Positions 23,090 to 33,577 of a DNA stretch of 64,000 bases are shown piece after piece. The notes beneath the pieces were generated by a model. It was not told where the DNA came from. It did no database searches and saw nothing but the letters and a program-made list of their open reading frames with translations. The position numbers and the translations under genes were made by a program. How positions within the stretch are numbered: position 1 is the first letter of the stretch; each line of letters opens with the position of its first letter. Location: contig NC_090323.1 of NCBI RefSeq assembly GCF_040869045.1, positions 174,180,083 through 174,244,082 on the forward strand, given 5' to 3'. The DNA comes from Eurosta solidaginis. Taxonomy: Eukaryota; Arthropoda; Insecta; Diptera; Tephritidae.

Positions 23090-23945
23090 TGATCACATTA
23101 TGTATAGTTCAACCGATATTTTTGTCAAGAGAATGTATTTGATGTATGTATATTGGATCGATTTTCCGTCATCCCTTGTCAAATTTGGTTTCGAGACAAA
23201 CCGGTTTCGGCGTTGTGCCATCATCAGTATCGATTTTCGTTCTGATCTGTTGTTGTCGTTTGTCCTGTATTTATAGTTCTTAGGTACATGAACAGGTATT
23301 GTCAAAATTGATGCTTGTGTATATTTAGTTATGTGTATGTGCTGTGTGCTCATTCAGAACCGAGGGTGGGTTTTACTGATCGATTTGTGTTGCTGACTGA
23401 GGCAGGTAAAATTCCGTAATTTTAGTCGTTTGACCTTTTTTGTGGGTTTGTTGTTTTGGTACGTCAATTGTTTCGTGATTATTTTTTGTGTGTTTGTTTG
23501 TTGTACCTGTGTGATTACTTTATTTCTTGTAAACAAGTTATAAAGGCTTGAATATTGTGTCAGAAATTGTGTTTATCTGTTCGTTTATTATTCTACCGTC
23601 GAATGTTTTCTGATTGTAGATTTAAATGTTTTCGAGTACGTTGAGACGTCGGCCTTTTGCTTGTATGTGAATCACCCTAACCGTTTTATTGATGTTTGCT
23701 GGGGAACATTCATTTGCAACCACGTGATTCGCGAAGTGAGACCCTGATATAATGTTTCGATTCCGTGTTTTTTTGTTGTAATCTCTAATGAGCTTATCTA
23801 CTAGTGCTTTTTTATATCCGTTGTTATATATGACTTCCAGCACTCTCTTACATGCCTCTTGTGTAAGAGGTGTTCTTTCAAGTCTATGTACCAAATGCCT
23901 TAATGCTGCATTTTTATGCTGTTGGGGGTGATTTGAGGTATTATG
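23090..23945 (-). pseudogene. Penelope-like element fragment lacking most of GIY-YIG
   Basis: On the minus strand, 23894-23622 encodes 90 residues beginning MVHRLERTPLT and NNGYKKALVDKLIRDYNKK, the stretch that follows the reverse transcriptase thumb in Penelope-like elements. It then passes directly to SHFANHVVANE and KGRRLNVLENI, which resemble the end of the protein beyond the GIY-YIG endonuclease. The catalytic GIY-YIG block expected between them is absent, suggesting an internal deletion. Further 3' is TGATGATGGCACAACGCCGA and AACCGGTTTGTCTCG (about 23190-23230), a motif I associate with Penelope-like 3' regions. The 5' part, including the RT core, is missing. Family call is fairly confident; the deletion is inferred. 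Confidence 0.6.
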
Positions 23946-24307
23946 TATTAATGCATTTTTTTTTTTGCCATTTCAACAAAAGAGAAACTATGGGTCTCAA
24001 GTAAATTGATATTCTGTTAAAATGATAGCTGCCCCATCAATTTAGCTGATTTTTCTGTTAAAAGAACTGATTTCATTGGCCATTTCAACAGCGAAAAACT
24101 GTCAATATTTTGCAAATGCATGAGCTAATTTTGAAGAGAAAGTTACACTCTCCGCGCTCACTACTTTGAACTAATGACTATCGTGCTACAGACGTTTTTG
24201 TCATATCAACAGCGATTTTTACTCTAATGTTAACGGAAATCTGTTATTTTTATAGTTTACACTGGTATTATTAGGGTGACATTAATAATTGTTTGTTAAC
24301 AGAGCAG

Positions 24308-24400
24308 AATTAGGCGACCACCGTTGTGTGATGATAGCGTACTACGCCTACAACACCGAAAATGCTGGGATCAAGGCCTGGGAAAATTACAGAGTGGGGT
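24308..24400 (+). repeat. tRNA-like head of a SINE, isolated
   Basis: GGCGACCACCGTTGTGTGATGATAGCGTACTACGCC then GGGATCAAGGCCTGGG matches the 5' head of the SINE at 31265-31629 with decayed A and B boxes. The body does not follow. Confidence 0.55.
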
Positions 24401-24559
24401 CGCCTAGAAAATACTGTATTGTTTCAGTATCAACAATTTGTGCGTAGTTAAATTAACAGCTATTTGCGATGGATAATAATTGAATTGATTGAATTGACCC
24501 GTAATCTGGTTGATTTTAGCAGCTTTTTTCCTTTAGTGTACAATATAGAATAGGTTTGT

Positions 24560-25850
24560 AAACACAAACACTGGGCGTCTTCTCTGACCATCACCGTCAA
24601 ACTTGCTAAACCATTTAAAGTAGTAGGCACGGACGGGATTGCCATGTGGATGCTTAAAAACCATGGCAGTGACCGATTTATTTACTTGTTGCTTGTCTTC
24701 AAAATCTCTCTGTTCACTTTCATCATCTCCGAAATATGGAAAATAAAATAAAGCCAACCAATAGCCAACACATTTATAGTCGTCCTGCTAGATTACTTAG
24801 CCGTAAACCTGCGACTTGCCAACCACCAGTATTGTTTTTGAAAATTATAAAGCTCCGCCTAAGCGCAATGAATGAATGAATTTCGTATTGTGGTCTTATT
24901 CCCACCTTTCTTTAATTTTTACATATCGAAGCTTCCTACTCCGATGACTACTCGATTATGGCAACAGGTTCTGGACCTTCCATTGATAGGCTACACTGTT
25001 TACAACTATGTATCTTCATATCCTTTCCAGTTTTTCCGCCTCGCGGAACTTGGCAATATAACTGACCTAGCCTTCGGCGACCATATTCATTATGTGGACG
25101 ACACAAATGTTGGAAATATTGGCACTATGATACAGACTGCCTTACAACAGAAAATGCTGCCTGTGACGTTCGATCAAGACCTACGCTTTGGCAAGCATCT
25201 AGTCGCAATTTTACCTGATATTCAGAGCCGTAACAACAAAATCCTCAAGTCCCTCGTTGTCAGCACTTGGGTCAGATGCAAAGAAACGCCCATTGTCACG
25301 TCTCTGTCTTGGAGAAACACACTGCTACAGGATGTCCTTTTACACCGCCAGAACATCATCTACAGAGTGAGGCGAAAATACTCCCCATAAAGGAGAGAAA
25401 GCAAATGCCGAACAAACACTTTCTATCAAATAGTTAGGAACCTCCCATTGAAATAAGTAGTCATCTCCGCCAGCGCTATGAAGAAATGCGGCACGCTAGA
25501 ATTTGCACTTAAAAGCGTGAAAAGGCCCTAAAGTTCATCCACAAAAACTCGGCGAAGTCCTAGCCGGTCAATGCCTGGCGAACGCTGTTCTGTGTCAAAT
25601 ACCTGGAACTCGCAGTTGAGGTAAGCAGGCTTCCCAGGGAGGTTCGCGTCACTCTGGCACAACTTCGACCTGATAGGTTAAACTCTTACTTATCCACAAT
25701 CTCCACATGAGGCCAACCATCTTTTCAGTTGCAATGTGGAGAAAAACACCTCTAAAATCCATGCCGCTTTGGTATAACCCTGTTGAAACTGCAAGTTTCC
25801 TTAGACGTTCGAGGATATCGATGATGATTTGTAAGTAATCGCACCTATTG
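24560..25850 (+). pseudogene. 2A-LINE copy 3, old fragment of ORF2 and 3' UTR
   Basis: A diverged plus-strand copy of the 2A-LINE. Near 24610 it reads AKPFKVVGTDGIAM, matching AKPSKAVGPDGIAM of the better copies. At 24905-24930 FNFYISKLPTPM matches the block before YADD; at 25170-25260 VTFDQDLRFGKH and QSRN..KILKSL match the region after it. The end near 25770-25835 (CCTGTTGAAACTGCAAGTTTCCTTAG) matches the 3' UTR of the copy at 33474. Large internal deletions remove most of the catalytic core. Confidence 0.75.
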
Positions 25851-25859
25851 GATGAGGCG

Positions 25860-26500
25860 AAGCATTGCTACTGGAGGAAGAAGAGATGACTTGTAAAATG
25901 TTTCGCACCACATCATTATTACCATTAATAGACGCATAACCGCCTAAGCGATTTTGGCGGTTTCGTAACAAGTCAGTTGCTACCCCTGTTTCGCGATAAC
26001 TGACGCCAATTGAGGACACGAAGCGTGGTAAAGTCTTCCTCCACCTGCCTCTCCGTCTCAGTCGAAGTCTCCACCTTGCACTGCTTCCAAACTGCGCTGT
26101 AGACTGAAATACTTTCTTAACCGGAGCGTCTTCGTCTGTTCGCATAACATGACCTAGTCAGCGATACGTTTGAGCTTATATTCGCTGCACTATCTTCATA
26201 TCTGCTTAGAGCTCATACAGCTTCTCATTATGCCTCGTTCGATACTCGCCGTCGCAGATTTCTAGCTTTGCAGGGAACTCGAATTCATACATAGCAGCAT
26301 ACAAGCAACTTCCCTTCGCGTTGTCAAAGGACGATTTGAAATCCACAAAAAGCTGGTGACTTTCGATTTTTTACCGTGAGTCTTCTCCTGGATTTGGCGC
26401 ATTGTGAATATCTAGTCGATGATAGATTTACCAGGTATGAAGCCGCACGGATTAGATGCAATCAGTGCGTTGACGGTAATTGGTGCGGTTTGCGCCTTCC
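25860..26500 (-). pseudogene. RTE-like LINE fragment, decayed
   Basis: The minus strand at 26145-25920 reads MRTDEDAPVKKVFQS and, in broken frames, a basic WRK... region then NRQNRLGG. This parallels VMRMKDDAPAKKVFLSEPA and GHNRLDG in the fragment at 38205-38960. Further 5' (26200-26480) pieces of reverse-transcriptase-like sequence remain. It is heavily mutated. Confidence 0.5.
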
Positions 26501-27423
26501 TTTTTACACTACTGTAAATGCAAAAAATTAAATTGCCTAAGCTATATTAATTTGCATTCAGCAATTAGGTCATTGCAATACCAACAAAAAAACAACAGCA
26601 CGTAATTGATGTTAAGCAGGTGAGTTGACTGAGACTGATACGGTCGATTGACGGACAGACAAACAACAGAAGTGTGGCCGTAGATTTGGCTAACAAACAA
26701 TTGGTTCATATTTATACACACAGACTTGCCACAAATTTTATTTGGAATTTTTTTTTTTGCAATAATTTCCATTCAAAACAAATAAATATTTATCTATTTC
26801 ATAGGTATGTATATTCAGTTAATAAGTAGATCAACCCACGCAATGCAGACGCTAATGATATTGGCAAGTGCAGCAGTGATTGCACCCATGGCTTAATTGG
26901 GTTGAAGAAAAATAATGATCTTATACGTAGGCATGTCTGTGGCAAATTTGTATATGTATATATGTATAAATATTTTCATGAACTCTTTGTTTACAAGACA
27001 TAATAACAATTAAATAAATTTCTTAATTGAGCACCACAACAATAAGAATTTTTTTTGTTTAAATGGTAATTATAAATACTGTGAAAACGCTACGGGATTA
27101 AATTAAACATTTAATTAGCTAATTAACTATAATTATGTGTCAAGTGATTTACTGCGTGAAAATGGAAAATAATAATTACGTAGTTCTGTCTGCAAAGATC
27201 TTGCAACTAATGCAGAAAATATTTTTTTCGATCATATTCGATGTTATTTCTCTTCCATGATTTCTTTTAAATGCAACTTATTCGAAATATTTCACTTAAA
27301 CTTCTAAATTAGCTAAATAATCGTAGACAAGAGTAGTTGACGACAATATTAATCATATCCTTCCGAAATTAAGAAGCATCTGTAGACAACTCAAACTATG
27401 ACTTTTTTTAATAGACATTCAGA
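26501..27423. other. AT-rich stretch with no recognised feature
   Basis: No gene, RNA gene or bounded repeat was recognised. Confidence 0.45.
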
Positions 27424-28316
27424 CCAATTCTAAATATTCTCGCGGAATTTTGTTCTCGCGGATTTTTTATTCCCGCGGAAAAATTCATCCAATTCTTTTC
27501 TCCTAGGGAGAAGAATAATTGGGGAATAGGAATTTCGAATTTTCGAAGTCAGCTGTTTTGTCAATTGAAATTTCGTTGCGCATTTCTTATTTTGTTTAAA
27601 AAATTTTAAAGTTTAATTATTGTTGCCAATTTGTTAAAAATTAAGAAATAAGGTATAAACAATGCACATTATTGCATTTCATGTGGTATTCACTGAAATG
27701 AGTAATGAATTGGTGCCACAGCAACATCAACAGAGGAGCATAAGAAGACCGGCGGGATAACACAAATCCGCCGGAGTTACCTGCATTCATTCTGCAAAGC
27801 AATTTTCTGGCGGCCAAGTGGAGTTGAGTTCGCCTTTCGCCATATGCCAAAATGTTTTTAAGCCTTCTTAAAAAATCCTTGCGCAATTTCTGGGTGGCTG
27901 CATCAAATATGCGAATAGCTCTTCCGTTGCTTATGCTATACTTAAAATAAAGAATATTGTGGTTGTTGTTGTTGTTGTGTTAACAGTGAGAATATTGTGG
28001 TAGAATGTAAATACATATTTTAGCACAAATTTGTACTAATAAGTGTTCTTTCTTAAAATAACCAATTCCCTTTAACTATTTGGATGCATTCCCTTTAATT
28101 TAACTAGTGAAAAAACTCCTATGAAATGGCAGAGAAATCTCCCTCTCCCTCACATTCATAATACCTACTTTTCTCCCATAACCGGTTTACGCTTTTTCGA
28201 ACATTGTTCAGGATAGGAGGAAAGGGAGAAGTGAAAAAACTCACAAGGAATTTTTATTTAGAATACGAGGAATGGGAGAAGGGAAAAACTCGCACGGAAT
28301 TTTCGTTTAGAATTGG
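27424..28316. mobile_element. Non-autonomous DNA transposon remnant with inverted ends
   Basis: The left end CCAATTCTAAATATTCTCGC is matched, inverted, by GAATTTTCGTTTAGAATTGG at the right end near 28310. Both subterminal regions hold CTCCC/GGGAG-rich words (TTCTCCTAGGGAGAAG; GGAAAGGGAGAAG). A minus-strand frame at 27886-27641 (RRLKNILAYGERRTQLHLAARKLL) may be a remnant of a transposon protein; I do not recognise it securely. Superfamily unassigned. Confidence 0.5.
27963..27988 (-). repeat. 26-bp retrotransposed 3' end with 12-bp TSD
   Basis: AGAATATTGTGG occurs at 27951-27962 and again at 27989-28000. Between them are only 26 bp, five TTG units followed by TGTTAACAGTG. On the minus strand this is the last few bases of a (CAA)n-tailed element, closely like the end of the SINE at 22296-22709. 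It reads as an extreme 5' truncation. Confidence 0.75.
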
Positions 28317-28599
28317 GCTGATTGTTTCCAAAATGACCCTGTATTATTTTTGATAAATGCGCTTCAGTGGGTGGTATGGGTTTTCGATAACACGTCCGCT
28401 TTTTTACGATAGCAAATCGATAGTAAGCTGATAACACCTCGATAATTTACCGATTACATCCCGATAGCTCTTCCAGAACAGTTGTTATAACAAGCCGATA
28501 ACAAACCAATAATATGCGGACAATCCGATAATTAAAACAGCTCGATAATTTTTTGTATTCATAAATTAATTTTTCCGAACCCTGTTTAACGGTCCCAAA

Positions 28600-29240
28600 A
28601 AAATACCAAAACAATCCCGAAATAGTCCCTAACATAATCCGTAGTTATTTCGAAATGAATCCATTACAATCTCAAACTAGTCCCGAAACAATAGTGCAAA
28701 TAAAACATAAATAAAAATTAATACAAAGCGCGATATACCTCCGAAGATATTTAGGCCGAGCTTCTACTTTTATTTGCGCCGTGCTCCTTTTAATTTTCCT
28801 ACAAATTGACAGGACGGACTCCGAACGGCGTCTGCTAGGCAGATCAGTTTTCACTGAGAAGATTTTCATGGCAGAAATACACACGGGGTGTTTACCAAAT
28901 CACTGCCGAGGGGCTATTCCGCCTAGAAAACTTGTTTCTAAATTTTTTATGTTCCTTTGTCCGGAACCTGAACCCAAGATCTTCGGTGTGGTAGGCGGAG
29001 CACGCTACCACCACATCACGGCAGTCATAGCGATCTCAAAATAATACCGAAATAGTTCCGAAACAATCGTGCAAATAATCCCAAAATGTTCATAACAAAT
29101 TCCCAAATTGATAACCAAAGAGTACCTGAAACAATCCCAAAGTGATCTAAAAACAGTTCCGGAATGATACCAGCATTACTACAAGAAAGTCTCCAAATTA
29201 TCCCCAAACAGTCCAGAAAATAGTCCTTGCATGACCCCAA
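28600..29240. repeat. Old relative of the CCCGAAA satellite, split by a SINE
   Basis: 28600-28690 and 29030-29240 are full of TCCCAAAA, CCGAAATAGT and CCGAAACAAT words spaced like the units at 51290-56130 but much more diverged. A minus-strand SINE (28715-29020) interrupts the block. Confidence 0.55.
28715..29020 (-). repeat. tRNA-derived SINE
   Basis: A minus-strand copy of the family: TTTAGGCCGAGCTTCTAC, GGACTCCGAACGGCGTCTGC, GGCAGAAATACACACGGGG and, at the tRNA end, GGTGTGGTAGGCGGAGCACG followed by CTACCACCACATCACGGC. Both ends are present. Confidence 0.8.
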
Positions 29241-29670
29241 AAATATACGATCAGGACATACATAGTATGTATAGTTCTGTTTTTTTTTTTTTAATTTTTG
29301 AATGTTAAATTTACATTATTCTAACAGACCAGACGAGAGACTTACCATTCCCGAAATCGATTTCGGTAGCAAAACAACCGTTTAAAAAAATCTTAGGCAA
29401 TAAATTTGATTTTGTTGTATTTGATTTTTATGTTTTGTTTGACAACTGTCAATATTCTTATTCATTTGAAACTATTACACTAAAAGATACGAGTGATAGT
29501 GAGAAAAGATTTGAAAATAAAAACTTATCACTGAGAAAGACCGATAAAATTCAAAACTAAACATATGTATCTCACTGAGAAAGCCTTTTTTGTCCTTGGA
29601 TATCGATTTTTATTTTTAAACCGAATTGCTTAACCTCTGTGTTACCCAGATATAGATTTCATTATATCAA
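29241..29670. other. AT-rich stretch with no recognised feature
   Basis: A T-run lies near 29280; nothing else was recognised. Confidence 0.4.
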
Positions 29671-29771
29671 AACAAGTAAGGAAGGTTAAGTTCGGGTGTA
29701 ACCGAACATTACATACTCAGTTGAGAGCTATGGTGGCAACATAAGGGAAAATAACCATGTAGGAAAATGAA

Positions 29772-31080
29772 CCGAGGGTAACCCTGGAATGTGTTTGTAT
29801 GACATGTGTATCAAATGAAAGGTGTTAATGAGTATTTTAAAAGGGAGTGATCCTTATTTCCATAGGTGGACGCCGTTTCGTGATATCGCCATAAAGGGGA
29901 CCAGGGGTGACTCTAGAATGCGTTTGTACACTATGGGTGTCAAACGAAAGGTATTAATGAGTATTTTAAGAGGGCGTGGGCCTTAGTTCTATGTGTGGAC
30001 GCCTTTTCGAGATATCGCCATAAAGGTGGACCAGGGGTGACTCTAGAATTTGTTTGTACTATATGGGTATCAAATGAAAGGTGTTAATGAGTATTTTAAA
30101 TGGGAGTGGGCCTTAGTTCTATAGGAGGACGCCTTTTCGGAATATCGTTATAAAAGTGGACCAGGGTTGACTCTAGAATGCGTTTGTACAATATGGGTAT
30201 CAAACGAAAGGTGTTAATAAGTGTTGTAAAAGGGAGTGGGCGTTAGTTCTATGGGTGGACGCCTTTTCGGGATATCGCCATAAACGTGGACCAGGGGTGA
30301 CTCTAGAATGCGTTTGTACAATATGGGTATCAAATGAAAGGTGTTAATGAGTATTTTAAAAGGGCGTGGGCCTTAGTTCTATAGGTGGACGCCTTTTCGA
30401 GATATCGCCATAAAGGTGGACCAGGGGTGACTCTAGAATTCGTTTGTACGATATGGGTTTCAAATGAAAGGTGTTAATGAGTATTTTAAAAGAGCGTGGG
30501 CCTTAGTTCTATAGGTGGACGCCTTTTCGAGATATCGCCATAAAGGTGCCCCAGGGGTGACTCTAGAATTTGTTTGTACGATATGGGTATCAAATGAAAA
30601 GTGTTAATGAGTATTTTAAAAGGGAGTGGGCCTTAGTTCCATAGGTGGACACCTTTTCGAGATATCGCCATAAAGGTGGACCAGGGGTGACTCTAGAATT
30701 TGTTTGTACGATATGGGTATCAAATGAAAGGTGTTAATGAGTATTTTAAAAGGGAGTGGGCCTTAGTTCCATAGGTGGACACCTTTTCGAGATATCGCCA
30801 TAAAGGTGCCCCAGGGGTGACTCTAGAATTTGTTTGTACGATATGGGTATCAAATGAAAGGTGTTAATGAGTATTTTAAAAGTGAGTGGGCCTTAGTTCC
30901 ATAGGTGGATGCCTTTTCGAGATATCGCCATAAAGGTGGTCCAGGGGTGACTCTAGAATTTTTTTGTACGATATGGGTATCAAATTAAAGGTATTAATGA
31001 GGGTTTTAAAAGGGAGTGGCCCTTAGTTGTATATGTGAAGGCGTTTTCGAGATATCGACCAAAATGTGGACCAGGGTGAT
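29772..31080 (+). repeat. 130-bp minisatellite, about ten units
   Basis: Each unit contains GGACCAGGGGTGACTCTAGA, then ATATGGGTATCAAATGAAAG, GTGTTAATGAGTATTTTAAA and CGAGATATCGCCATAAAG. The spacing is exactly 130 bp where checked: CCAGGGGTGA at 30291, 30421 and 30551. Outer units are more diverged than inner ones, as expected from unequal exchange. Confidence 0.9.
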
Positions 31081-31264
31081 CCAGAACTTCATCTGTCGGG
31101 TACCGATAATTTATTTATATATGTAATACCACGAACAGTATTCCTTCCAAGATTCCAAGGGCTTTTGATTTCGCCCTGCAAAACTTTTTCATTTTCTTCT
31201 ACTTAATATGGTAGGTGTCACACCCATTTTACCAAGTTTTTTTTCTAAAGTTATATTTTGCGTC

Positions 31265-31629
31265 CATATTGGCGGCCACCGTGGTGTGATGGTAGCGTGC
31301 TCCGCCTGCCACACCGTATGCCCTCGGTTCGAACCCCGGGCAAAGCAACATCAAAATTTTAGAAATAAGGTTTTTAAATTAGAAGAAAATTTTTCTAAGC
31401 GGGGTCGCCCCTCGGCAGTGTTTGGCAAGCGCTCCGGGTGTATTTCTGCCATGAAAAGCTCTCAGTGAAAACTCATCTGCCTTGCAGATGCCGTTCGGAA
31501 TCGGCATAAAACATGTAGGTCCCGTCCGGCCAATTTGTAGGGAAAATCAAGAAGAGCACGACGCAACTTGGAAGAGAAGCTCGGCCTTAGATCTCTTCGG
31601 AGGTTATCGCGCCTTACATTTATTTTTTT
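31265..31629 (+). repeat. tRNA-derived SINE, best copy, with 14-bp TSD
   Basis: A 365-bp SINE begins with a tRNA-like head: A-box region GTGATGGTAGCGTGCTCC and B box GGTTCGAACCC about 45 bp later, as in a tRNA gene. The body runs through GGGGTCGCCCCTCGGCAGTG and CTCGGCCTTAGATCTCTTCG to a T-rich tail. TTATATTTTGCGTC at 31251-31264 and TTATATTTTGGGTC at 31630-31643 form a target duplication with one mismatch. At least nine other copies lie in the window. Confidence 0.88.
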
Positions 31630-32859
31630 TTATATTTTGGGTCAATAGACCAATACAATTACCATGTTTCCTCCCTTTTTTTGTATTTGGTATATAATTA
31701 TGGCATTTTTTTCAATTTTCGTAATTTTCGATATCGAAAAAGTGGGCGTGGTCATAGTCGGATTTCAGCCATTTTTATTACACCAATACAAAGTGAGCTC
31801 AGATAAGTACGTGAACTGAGTTTAGTAAAGATATATCGATTTTTGCTCAAGTTATCGTGTTAAAGGCCGAGCGGAAGGACAGACGGTCGACTGTGTATAA
31901 AAACTGGGCGCGGCTTCAACCAATTTCGCCCCTTTTTCACAGAAAATAGTTATCGTCCTAGAATCTAAGCCTCTGCCAAATTTCACAAGGATTGGTAAAT
32001 TTTTTTTCGACTTATGGCATTAAAAGTATCCTAGACAAATTAAATGAAAAAGGCGGAGCCACGCCCATTTTGAAATTTTCTTTTATTTTTGTATTTTGTT
32101 GCACCATATCATTACTGGAGCTGAATGTTGGCATAATTTACTTATATACTCTAAAGATATTAACTTTTCTTTTAAAATTCGAATTTAAAAAAATTGTTTT
32201 TTAAAAAGTGGGCGTGGTCGTTCTCCGATTTTGCTAATTTTTAGTAAGCAGACATATAGTAATAAGAGTAACGTTCCTGCCAAATTTCATCATGATATCT
32301 TCAACGATTGCCAAATAACAGCTTGCAAAACCTCTAAATTACCTTCTTTTAAAAGTGGGCGGTGCCACGCCCATTGTCCAAAATTTTACCATTTTTCTAT
32401 TCTGCGTCATAAGCTCAACTAACTTACCACGTTTCATCGCTTAATCCGTATTTGGTAATGAATTATCGCACTTTTTCGATTTTTCGAAATTTTCGATATC
32501 GAAAAAGTGGGCGTGGTTATTGCCCGATATCGTTCATTTTAAATAGCGATCTGAGATGAGTGCCCAGGAACCTACATACCAAATTTCATCAAGATACCTC
32601 AAAATTTACTCAAGTTATCGTGTTAAACGGACAGACGGACGGACGGACGGACATAGCTCAATCGAATTTTTTTTCGATACTGATGATTTTGATATATGGA
32701 AGTCTATATATATCTCGATTCCTTTATACCTGTACAACCAACCGTTATCCAATCAAAGTTAATATACTCTGTGAGCTCTGCTCAACTGAGTATAATGACC
32801 AGGGTGAAAAATGAATTTCATTTAGCTATCCATGTCCGTCCGCCTGTGAACGGGTTCAC

Positions 32860-33143
32860 GCTCCGGGCAAAGCCACATCAATGCTTTAGAAACAAGTATT
32901 TTCAATTAGAAGAAACTTTTTCTAAGCGGGGGGTCGCCCCTCGGCAGTGTTTGGCAAGCACTACGAGTGTATTTCTGCCATGGAAAGCTCTCAGTGAAAA
33001 CTCATCTGCCTTGGAGATGCCGTGCGGAGTCGACATAAAAATACTAGGGCCCGTCCCGTCAATTTTTAGGTAAAATTAAAAGGAGCACGACGCTAATTGG
33101 AATAGAAGCTCGGCCTTAAATCTCTTCGGAGGTTATCGCGTCT
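32860..33143 (+). repeat. tRNA-derived SINE, 5' head damaged
   Basis: Matches the SINE from the B-box area (GGGTTCACGCTCCGGGC) through GGGGTCGCCCCTCGGCAGTG to CTCTTCGGAGGTTATCGCG. The A-box part is missing or unrecognisable. It adjoins the right end of the mini-me-like element, as does the copy at 12571. Confidence 0.8.
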
Positions 33144-33577
33144 TTTCGGCACTCATCTCACATCACTATTTAATATGAGCGAACTGGACGATAACCACGC
33201 CCTCTTATTATATACATACTAGAAGACCCGGCAGACGTTGTCCTGCCCGAAATTTGGCCTATCTGCATACATTTTAATAAGCTTTTTCCGTCTGACTCTG
33301 CCCCCCCCCCCCCCCCCCTCTTAACTTTTTCCTAATCCTTTTATTCACTCCTCCCTCCGTCTTTTTCGCTTCATCTATCTCCATCTTCGTCTCATTCTAT
33401 CTCTTTCTCAATCTCCTTCTCTCTTTTCTGTTCTCTCAATTCCTTCTCAATTCTTCTGCATCCCTTATGGCCTGTTGTTGTTGTTGTTGTAGCAGTGCTT
33501 CGGCCCACCTAACAGCCGCCACCGATCACAAATTGTCATCAATATCCTCTAACGGGAGTCCAAGGAAACTTGCTGTT

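Larger units (their letters stand above)
29671..32797 (+). repeat. mini-me-like dispersed element, copy 2, with internal tandem array
   Basis: Ends match copy 1: AACAAGTAAGGAAGGTTAAG and GTTCGGGTGTAACCGAACAT at the left; a GGACAGACGGACGGACGGAC run, TACCTGTACAACCAACCG and CTCAACTGAGTATAAT at the right. The left third is a 130-bp tandem array; the right part has repeated GTGGGCGTGG / GCCACGCCC words. A SINE with its own target duplication sits at 31265-31629. No coding capacity. Confidence 0.7.

Noticed and set aside
31268..31345. Functional tRNA gene at the SINE head
   Set aside because: A and B boxes are present but a SINE body and target duplication follow, and the cloverleaf is not convincing.
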